Positions 1 through 5,116 of a stretch of DNA of 5,116 bases are shown in pieces. The position numbers and the translations under genes were made by a program. The notes below the pieces were generated by a model. The model was not told the DNA's origin. It saw only the letters and a program-made list of their open reading frames with translations, and did not search any database. Origin of the DNA: JBFKPQ01 sp041628225 (GTDB lineage Bacteria; Actinomycetota; Acidimicrobiia; Spongiisociales; JAENVV01); contig JBFKPQ010000176.1 of assembly GCA_041628225.1 (NCBI GenBank), positions 1 to 5,116 on the forward strand. Direction: 5' to 3'. Position 1 is the first letter of the stretch, and every line of letters begins with the position of its first letter.

Positions 1-347
1 CCGAACGGCGCGAACTCGCCTTTGCGTGGACCGTCGCCGCCCACACCAAGTCGAACGCCATCGTCATCAGCAACGACGGCAAGGCGGTCGGGGTCGGCGC
101 CGGCGACCAGTCACGGGTCGGCGCATCGAATCGGGCCATCGTTCAAGCAGCCGATCGGGCGGCGGGCGGGGTGGCGGCCTCGGATGCCTTCTTCCCGTTC
201 CGGGACGGCATCGACGCCCTGGCGGGAGCCGGCGTGACGGCGATCGTGCAACCGGGCGGGTCGGTCCGAGACGCCGACGTCATCGCCGCCGCCGACGAAC
301 ACGGCATAGCCATGGTCTTCACGGGCCGGCGCCACTTCAAGCACTGA
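1..347 (+). CDS. purH: PurH C-terminal part (AICAR transformylase), 5' truncated
   Basis: This is the last 114 codons of the bifunctional purine enzyme PurH; the first whole codon begins at base 3 and the stop is TGA 345-347. The visible part belongs to the AICAR formyltransferase domain, which moves a formyl group from 10-formyl-tetrahydrofolate to AICAR in the cytoplasm. The IMP cyclohydrolase domain is N-terminal in this family and lies outside the window. Family landmarks are read directly: HTKSNAIV, GAGDQSRV, SDAFFPFRDG, QPGGSVRD and the C-terminal TGRRHFKH. The GAGDQSRV segment is slightly unlike the more usual GAGQ-SRV, but nothing looks broken. folD follows after 15 bases on the same strand and makes the formyl donor used here, which supports the assignment and a shared transcription unit. 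Confidence 0.95.
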   Translation, partial: ERRELAFAWTVAAHTKSNAIVISNDGKAVGVGAGDQSRVGASNRAIVQAADRAAGGVAASDAFFPFRDGIDALAGAGVTAIVQPGGSVRDADVIAAADEHGIAMVFTGRRHFKH

Positions 348-355
348 CTACCCTC
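346..355 (+). promoter_or_regulatory. Possible folD -10 element (GACTACCCTC copy 1)
   Basis: TACCCT at 349-354 fits the actinobacterial -10 pattern TAnnnT and ends 8 bases before the folD ATG. Transcription would then begin at or within a base or two of the start codon, giving a leaderless mRNA. The only purine run before the ATG, GGGG at 357-360, sits 2 bases from the codon, too close for a normal ribosome binding site. No convincing -35 hexamer is seen 16-18 bases upstream. The same 10-mer recurs before icd. This is inference from position and recurrence; the motif overlaps the purH stop codon and could be chance. Confidence 0.35.
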
Positions 356-362
356 CGGGGCC

Positions 363-1205
363 ATGAGTGCACTGATCCTCGACGGAAGGGCTGTGGCCGC
401 CGCCGTCAAAGCCGAAGTAGCCGATCAGGTGGCGGCGTTCGAGCGAGCACCAGGTCTCGCCACCGTGCTCGTGGGTGACGATCCTGCCTCCCACGCCTAC
501 GTGCGGGGGAAGCGGCGCGATGCCGAGGAGTGCGGCATGCTCTCCATCCATCACGAGTTGCCCGCCACGGCAAGCCAGGCCGCCGTCGAGGGGCTCATCG
601 ACGACTTGAACACGGACACGAGCGTCGACGGCATTCTCGTGCAGCTCCCGTTGCCGTCGGGTCTCGACTCGGAAGTCATCACGGAACGGATCGACCCGCG
701 CAAGGACGTCGATGGGCTGCACCCCCACAATCTCGGTCTGCTCACGCTGAACCGCCCTGGGCTTCGGCCGTGTACCCCGTCGGGCGTTCTGCGGATTCTG
801 GAGCACTACGACATCGACGTGCGCGGCGCCTCGGTGGTGATCGTCGGGCGGTCGTTCTTGGTGGGCAGGCCGCTCGCCATGATGCTGTCGGCGAAGGGCG
901 TCGATGCCACCGTCACGCTGGCCCACTCACGCACGCGCGAGCTGGCTGCGGTCACGCGAGCCGCCGACGTGGTCGTCGCCGCCGTCGGTGTCGCCCAGCT
1001 CATCGGTGCCGATCACGTCCGGCCGGGCGCCACCGTGGTCGATGTCGGGATCAACCGGACCGAGGCGGGCCTGGTCGGTGATGTCGATTTCGAGAGCTTG
1101 GTGGACGTGGCCGGGGCCATCACGCCGGTCCCCGGCGGGGTCGGACCGATGACTCGGGCCATGCTCATGGCCAACACGCTCGAGGCGGCCCGTCACCTCG
1201 GCTGA
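363..1205 (+). CDS. folD: FolD, methylenetetrahydrofolate dehydrogenase/cyclohydrolase
   Basis: FolD is a soluble bifunctional enzyme that oxidises 5,10-methylene-tetrahydrofolate with NADP+ and hydrolyses the methenyl product to 10-formyl-tetrahydrofolate. The 280-residue length is normal. Expected catalytic residues are present: Tyr46 and Lys50 in YVRGK, Gln94 in QLPLP, and Asp117 in KDVDG (matching E. coli Tyr50, Lys54, Gln98 and Asp121 with a constant offset of 4). PCTPSG (136-141), the dinucleotide-binding GRSFLVGRP (162-170), HSRT (188-191) and PVPGGVGPMT (255-264) complete the family signature. The binding loop has Phe-Leu where Asn-Ile is common. The ATG at 363 gives the usual FolD N-terminus (ALILDGRAVA). 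The gene lies 15 bases after purH, whose reaction uses its product; the start may be leaderless. Confidence 0.97.
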   Translation: MSALILDGRAVAAAVKAEVADQVAAFERAPGLATVLVGDDPASHAYVRGKRRDAEECGMLSIHHELPATASQAAVEGLIDDLNTDTSVDGILVQLPLPSGLDSEVITERIDPRKDVDGLHPHNLGLLTLNRPGLRPCTPSGVLRILEHYDIDVRGASVVIVGRSFLVGRPLAMMLSAKGVDATVTLAHSRTRELAAVTRAADVVVAAVGVAQLIGADHVRPGATVVDVGINRTEAGLVGDVDFESLVDVAGAITPVPGGVGPMTRAMLMANTLEAARHLG

Positions 1206-1236
1206 CAGGCGCTCCTCGGTTTCTCGCGTTGGTCCG

Positions 1237-1254
1237 GCCGCCCTGGGGGGAGGC
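1237..1254 (+). other. Imperfect GC hairpin in the folD-icd gap
   Basis: The 93-base gap 1206-1298 contains GCCGCCC TGGG GGGAGGC, a 7-bp stem with one G-A mismatch and a 4-base loop. No T run follows it, so it is not a standard intrinsic terminator. It could slow polymerase or have no role. Apart from the candidate -10 and the ribosome binding site annotated separately, nothing else was recognised in this gap. Confidence 0.2.
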
Positions 1255-1265
1255 GTCGAACCGGC

Positions 1266-1275
1266 GACTACCCTC
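1266..1275 (+). promoter_or_regulatory. Possible icd -10 element (GACTACCCTC copy 2)
   Basis: TACCCT at 1269-1274 fits TAnnnT. Initiation about 7 bases downstream, near 1281 in the A-rich run, would leave a short leader of about 18 bases that still contains the icd ribosome binding site. No clear -35 box is visible (the region around 1245-1251 is G-rich). The 10-mer is identical to the one before folD. A separate promoter is plausible because icd is 93 bases from folD and is a highly used housekeeping gene. This is inference. Confidence 0.4.
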
Positions 1276-1285
1276 ACAAAAAACA

Positions 1286-1292
1286 CGAGGAG
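1286..1292 (+). promoter_or_regulatory. icd ribosome binding site (decides the start)
   Basis: CGAGGAG ends 6 bases before ATG 1299, ideal spacing for a Shine-Dalgarno site. It directly abuts the in-frame TTG at 1293, which rules that codon out as the start and fixes the protein at 400 residues. Confidence 0.8.
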
Positions 1293-1298
1293 TTGTCC

Positions 1299-2501
<1,203 letters not shown>

Positions 2502-2509
2502 CGAGCTCC

Positions 2510-3268
2510 GTGCTGGCTTTCGACCACGTCGCCATCGCGGCGCGCTCGGTACGTCCGATCCTGCAGTTCGTCACGGGGACCCTCGGCGGCGTCGTCATCA
2601 GCGGCGGCGCACCACCGGGTGCCGGCTTCCGGGCCGTGCAGGTGCGCATTGGCCGCCGCGACGACGGCATGACGGTCGAGCTCCTCGAACCGTGGCACCC
2701 GGAGCACAACGACTTCCTGGCGCGTTTCCTCGAGCACACCGGCGACGGACCGCACCACCTCACGTACAAGACCCCAAACATCGCCGCTGAGCTGGAGCGG
2801 TTCCGCGCCGTCGGGTTCGACCCGGTGGGCGTCGACTTCTCCAACGAGTTCTGGCGGGAGTTCTTCGTCCATCCTCGCCAGTCGCACGGCCCGGTGATCC
2901 AGGTCGCGCAGCCGGGTATGCCGTCGCGCACCCCCGGCGAGGCGGTGAACAGAGCCCTGGCTGGCGACGTTCCCGACTGGAGTGACGTGTGGTGGAGCGA
3001 GGCAGATACGGTCGTCGGCACCGCTGCCGCGGTTCTGCGGCGAGTGGTCATCGGTACCCCGGATGTCGAAGCTGGCGCCGCCTTCTACGGAGACGTGTTG
3101 GGTGCCGACCTCGTCGAGGTCCCGGCCGGGGTGGAGGCACGATGGGGAGACGGCATGCTGCTGCTCGAACGAGCCGACGTGGTACGGCCGCAGGTCGAAC
3201 GTCTCGAGGTCGAGGGGGCCTTGTGGGATGTCACGGAGGTGGGCGGGACGCGTTTTGTTCCCGTCTGA
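2510..3268 (+). CDS. VOC (glyoxalase-fold) protein with a partial second domain
   Basis: A 252-residue predicted cytoplasmic protein of the vicinal-oxygen-chelate superfamily; its substrate is unknown. One complete VOC domain (about 3-134) is made of two modules: the first starts FDHVAIA with candidate metal ligand His6 and ends VELLEPW (Glu57 or Glu60); the second starts GPHHLTYKTPN (His83 region) and ends HGPVIQVAQP. The last metal-ligand position, often Glu in methylmalonyl-CoA epimerase relatives, reads Gln131 here; from memory, VVQ-AQ endings occur in related actinobacterial proteins. A third module follows (about 176-221, LRRVVIGTPDVEAGAAFYGDVLGA), but the remaining 30 residues are too short for a full fourth, so the second domain looks incomplete. 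The GTG at 2510 is the start that fits the domain edge; it has no clear ribosome binding site and lies 8 bases after the icd stop, so translational coupling is likely. No signal peptide or membrane segment is seen. Methylmalonyl-CoA epimerase itself is not supported. Confidence 0.8.
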   Translation: MLAFDHVAIAARSVRPILQFVTGTLGGVVISGGAPPGAGFRAVQVRIGRRDDGMTVELLEPWHPEHNDFLARFLEHTGDGPHHLTYKTPNIAAELERFRAVGFDPVGVDFSNEFWREFFVHPRQSHGPVIQVAQPGMPSRTPGEAVNRALAGDVPDWSDVWWSEADTVVGTAAAVLRRVVIGTPDVEAGAAFYGDVLGADLVEVPAGVEARWGDGMLLLERADVVRPQVERLEVEGALWDVTEVGGTRFVPV

Positions 3269-3271
3269 TCA
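3266..3271. other. TGATCA palindrome serving as stop codon of both convergent genes
   Basis: Bases 3266-3268 (TGA) end the plus-strand VOC gene, and 3269-3271 read on the minus strand (TGA) end the NAD regulator gene. The two coding regions touch with no base between them. No hairpin with a T run lies at the junction, so each transcript must end inside the opposing gene, or by a factor-dependent route. Confidence 0.9.
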
Positions 3272-4171
3272 CCAAGGCCGGCCGAGACCGGTGACGGGAC
3301 GTTCGGCCAGCACGTCGCGCCGGAATCGGTAGAGCTTGGCGGGTCGGCCGCCCGTGTGGGTGTCGACACCGCCGGTCGGCTCGACCAGGCCGCCCCGCTC
3401 GACGAGGCGCCGGAAGTTCTGCGTGTGGAGATGCGTCCCGGCGAGCGACTCGACGACCCGCTGGAGGTGGCCGAGGGTGAACTCGGGTGTGAGTAGCTCG
3501 AACACAACGGGTCGATAGGTGAGTTTGCCGCGCAGGCGTCCGAGTGCCGTCGCGGCGATCCGGCGGTGATCGAGCCCCATCGGTTCACCGAGTGTTCCCG
3601 CCGGTGCCGGGATGCCACGGTCGGTTGCGGATTCGGCCACGAGGCCCGCTTCGTATGCCAGTTCGTAGCGTTCCAGGACGCGGACACCGTCCCACGGGGT
3701 TCCCGCCAGCCCGAACGTGAGATGCAGCCGCTCCCGCGCGGCCGGATGGTCGGCCCACTCGTCGAGCGCCTGCCGGGCGTCGGGCGGCAGCCCCACTCCG
3801 GTGCGCTGATCCTCCCACGGGAAGAAGCGGTACCACGACTGCCACGATGCGGTCGGTGCGAGATCGCCCTCCCGCACGAGTGCGAGGTAGGCGACCGACA
3901 GCGTGCGTACGCCGTCGCGAGTCCGTCCCGGCCCTCGATGACGGTCGCCGAACGTGTAGAGCTGTTCGACGTGGCCCAGTTCGAATCCGGTGCGCGTGGT
4001 GACCCAGCGCCGGACGGCCTGGTCGAGGGTCCGGTCGTCGTCCGACAGTTCCCCGAAGGGCAGCGTGGCCGGGCCGCCGTCGTCGACGACCAGTAGGTGC
4101 GGTTCGTCGTCGACGATCGAGACGATGACCGCATCGAGCGTCACCTGGATGGTCGGGCGATTGACAGACAT
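3269..4171 (-). CDS. nadQ: NrtR/NadQ-type NAD biosynthesis regulator (degenerate Nudix + winged helix)
   Basis: A 300-residue cytoplasmic DNA-binding regulator, very probably a repressor of the divergent nadA. Residues about 7-120 form a Nudix-like sensor domain: VTLDAVIVSIV, LPFGEL (37-42), a ruined Nudix box at about 48-63 (RTLDQAVRRWVTTRTGF, lacking the REXXEE catalytic core), VEQLYTFGD (68-76) and LSVAYLALV (91-99). WYRFFPWED at 113-121 follows. Residues about 212-283 form the winged helix (RGKLTYRPVVFELL, TLGHLQRVVESLAG, QNFRRLVERGGLV, GGRPAKLYRFR), the typical NrtR-family C-terminus. The LPFG, YTFGD and WYRFFPWED features recall NadQ, the NAD regulator known from Alphaproteobacteria, more than classical NrtR; this rests on memory. 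ATG 4171 is preferred: the reading frame runs on upstream across nadA only as a shadow, and the -10 TATGAT ends 6 bases before it. NrtR members sense ADP-ribose or NAD; the ligand here cannot be read. Confidence 0.85.
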   Translation of the reverse strand: MSVNRPTIQVTLDAVIVSIVDDEPHLLVVDDGGPATLPFGELSDDDRTLDQAVRRWVTTRTGFELGHVEQLYTFGDRHRGPGRTRDGVRTLSVAYLALVREGDLAPTASWQSWYRFFPWEDQRTGVGLPPDARQALDEWADHPAARERLHLTFGLAGTPWDGVRVLERYELAYEAGLVAESATDRGIPAPAGTLGEPMGLDHRRIAATALGRLRGKLTYRPVVFELLTPEFTLGHLQRVVESLAGTHLHTQNFRRLVERGGLVEPTGGVDTHTGGRPAKLYRFRRDVLAERPVTGLGRPW

Positions 4172-4189
4172 GCTCCGATCATATATGCT
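4161..4189 (+). promoter_or_regulatory. nadA promoter, TTGACA-17-TATGCT
   Basis: A perfect -35 hexamer TTGACA (4161-4166) is separated by exactly 17 bases from TATGCT (4184-4189), which fits TAnnnT. Initiation is predicted near 4196, giving a leader of about 27 bases with the nadA ribosome binding site. The -35 box lies inside codons 2-4 of the divergent regulator gene. Confidence 0.75.
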
Positions 4190-4206
4190 CACTTCGAGCA
4201 AAACAA
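4178..4206 (-). promoter_or_regulatory. Regulator promoter, TTGTTT-17-TATGAT, probably leaderless
   Basis: On the minus strand TTGTTT (4206-4201) and TATGAT (4183-4178) are 17 bases apart. The -10 matches the consensus at five of six positions. It ends 6 bases before the regulator's ATG (4171-4169), so transcription should start at or next to the A of the start codon. The GGAG at 4176-4173 on that strand is one base from the ATG, too close to act as a ribosome binding site. This promoter overlaps the nadA promoter almost completely. Confidence 0.6.
4186..4200. promoter_or_regulatory. Candidate NAD-regulator operator TGCTC-N5-GAGCA
   Basis: TGCTCACTTCGAGCA is an inverted repeat with 5-bp perfect arms and a 5-base centre. 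It covers the end of the nadA -10 box and the predicted nadA start site, and lies in the spacer of the regulator promoter. A further TGCTC half-site (4171-4175) lies exactly 15 bases before the left arm, as part of a direct repeat ATGCTC (4170-4175 and 4185-4190). A dimeric winged-helix repressor bound here would block nadA and probably its own gene. The binding protein is inferred from adjacency. Confidence 0.5.
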
Positions 4207-4212
4207 CTCGAA
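4193..4212. promoter_or_regulatory. Second overlapping inverted repeat TTCGAG-N8-CTCGAA
   Basis: Six-base perfect arms (4193-4198 and 4207-4212) flank the 8-base AT-rich centre CAAAACAA. The repeat spans the predicted nadA start site and early leader and touches the ribosome binding site. It overlaps the TGCTC-N5-GAGCA repeat by 8 bases, so the two could be alternative readings of one operator or two sites. As the predicted transcript begins inside the left arm, a DNA operator is more likely than an RNA hairpin. Confidence 0.45.
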
Positions 4213-4215
4213 AGG
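4210..4215 (+). promoter_or_regulatory. nadA ribosome binding site
   Basis: GAAAGG ends 7 bases before ATG 4223, good Shine-Dalgarno spacing, and confirms the nadA start. Its first three bases are the end of the right arm of the longer inverted repeat. Confidence 0.65.
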
Positions 4216-4222
4216 CCAGACG

Positions 4223-5116
4223 ATGGCACAGACGGTCCATATCACCGACGGTCGCTCGGGGGAGCGCCGAGAAGTCCTTCCCGAAGCGGAACTCTGGGCT
4301 CTCCAGCCGGTTCTCGATGACATCGAACGGCTCAAGCGGGAGCGCAATGCCGTCGTGCTCGCCCACAACTACATGACGCCGGCGATCTACCACGCCGCCG
4401 CCGATTTCACCGGGGACTCGCTGGCGTTGGCGCACCAGGCCGCCGAGACCGACGCCGACGTGATCGTCATGGCGGGCGTCCACTTCATGGCGGAGACGGC
4501 CAAGATCATCAACCCCGACAAGACCGTGTTGATCCCCGACCTGCGTGCGGGCTGCTCGCTGGCCGAATCGATCACCGGCGCCGACGTGCGCGCCCTCAAG
4601 GAACGGTATCCAGGGGTCCCGATCGTGACGTACGTCAACACCTCCGCAGACGTCAAGGCCGAGTCGACGATCTGTTGTACATCGTCGAACGCCGTCGAGG
4701 TCGTGGAGTCGCTCGGCGTCGATCGGGTCATCTTCTTGCCCGACCAGTATCTGGGTGCCTACGTGGCATCGAAGACCGACGTCGAGATCCTGCTGTGGGA
4801 GGGCTCGTGCGAGGTGCACGAGCGTTTCACCGGTGTCGAGGTGGCCGGGTACCGGGCCGAGTTTCCCGACCTCAAGATCATCGCCCACCCCGAGTGTCCC
4901 GCCGACGTTCTCGACCAGGTCGACTTCGTCGGTTCGACGTCCGGCATGATCAACTGGGTGGCGGATCATCAGCCCGACAAGGTCATGATGATCACGGAAT
5001 GCTCGATGTCCGACAACGTGGCGGTGGAGCATCCCGACGTCGACTTCATCAGGCCGTGCAATCTGTGTCCTCACATGCAGCGCATCACCGTCGCCAACAT
5101 CCAGCAGGCTCTCGAA
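4223..5116 (+). CDS. nadA: NadA, quinolinate synthase, 3' truncated by the window edge
   Basis: NadA condenses iminoaspartate (from NadB or an aspartate dehydrogenase) with dihydroxyacetone phosphate to give quinolinate, the first aromatic intermediate of de novo NAD synthesis. It is a cytoplasmic [4Fe-4S] enzyme. The 298 visible residues are most of the protein. Cluster ligands are seen: Cys111 (DLRAGCSLAE), Cys225 (AHPECP) and Cys282 (CNLCPHM). The last motif is CxxC and not the CxxCxxC of E. coli. Substrate-site landmarks include His48 and Tyr50 (AHNYMTP), Ser66 (TGDSL), Tyr137 and Asn139 (TYVNTSADVKAE), TSSNA (153-157), His199 (WEGSCEVHE) and GSTSGM (237-242). The usual TECGM reads TECSM (258-262). 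ATG 4223 has a good ribosome binding site. The partners nadB and nadC, often downstream, are outside the window. Confidence 0.97.
   Translation, partial: MAQTVHITDGRSGERREVLPEAELWALQPVLDDIERLKRERNAVVLAHNYMTPAIYHAAADFTGDSLALAHQAAETDADVIVMAGVHFMAETAKIINPDKTVLIPDLRAGCSLAESITGADVRALKERYPGVPIVTYVNTSADVKAESTICCTSSNAVEVVESLGVDRVIFLPDQYLGAYVASKTDVEILLWEGSCEVHERFTGVEVAGYRAEFPDLKIIAHPECPADVLDQVDFVGSTSGMINWVADHQPDKVMMITECSMSDNVAVEHPDVDFIRPCNLCPHMQRITVANIQQALE

Noticed and set aside
1237..1254. GC hairpin as an intrinsic terminator after folD
   Set aside because: It has a mismatch in the stem and no T run after it.
1293..1298. TTG at 1293 as the icd start
   Set aside because: The Shine-Dalgarno GAGGAG directly abuts it, leaving no spacing; ATG 1299 is correctly placed.
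3336..4096. Plus-strand frames opposite the regulator gene (60 and 176 codons)
   Set aside because: No domain signal and no ribosome binding site; they are shadows of the minus-strand gene.
3085..4134. Minus-strand open frame of 349 codons overlapping the regulator
   Set aside because: It is Ser/Arg/Thr/Pro-rich and out of frame with the clear Nudix and winged-helix protein on the same strand, so it is a GC-driven shadow.
4190..4192. GTG at 4192 on the minus strand as an alternative regulator start
   Set aside because: It has no ribosome binding site and would lie upstream of the start site predicted from TATGAT.
4190..4222. Riboswitch in the nadA leader
   Set aside because: The predicted leader is only about 27 bases, too short for a known NAD riboswitch fold, and the inverted repeat is only partly transcribed.
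4172..5074. Upstream extension of the regulator frame across nadA, giving 601 codons
   Set aside because: The extension is antisense to nadA. The Nudix domain begins just after ATG 4171 and the promoter lies right before it.

Overview
The window is a compact stretch of GC-rich bacterial chromosome that is almost entirely coding. It holds six genes, two of them cut by the window edges. High GC, GTG initiation, a probable leaderless gene start and TAnnnT-type -10 elements close to start codons suggest an actinobacterium-like organism, perhaps of the Acidimicrobiia. That placement is inference from style and not from a marker gene.

Left part, plus strand: the 3' end of purH (bifunctional AICAR transformylase/IMP cyclohydrolase), complete folD (methylenetetrahydrofolate dehydrogenase/cyclohydrolase), complete icd (E. 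coli-type NADP-dependent isocitrate dehydrogenase), and a VOC/glyoxalase-fold protein that starts 8 bases after icd. PurH consumes the 10-formyl-tetrahydrofolate that FolD makes, so the first pair is a functional unit. FolD and Icd also both reduce NADP+. The 10-mer GACTACCCTC occurs just upstream of both folD and icd and is read here as a -10 region.

Right part: a minus-strand gene encodes a degenerate Nudix domain joined to a winged helix. This is an NAD-metabolism repressor of the NrtR/NadQ type, and the sequence looks most like NadQ. It is divergent from nadA (quinolinate synthase, cut at the right edge). The 51-base gap carries two overlapping, oppositely oriented promoters, with inverted repeats lying on the nadA -10 and start site. 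This is a clear local NAD-biosynthesis switch.

The VOC gene and the regulator gene converge with no base between them: the palindrome TGATCA supplies the stop codon of both. No RNA gene, mobile element, CRISPR array or long non-coding stretch was seen; the longest gap is 93 bases. Most of the window is ordinary core metabolism. The control region at about 4160-4215 is its most informative part, and I found no convincing wholly new system.
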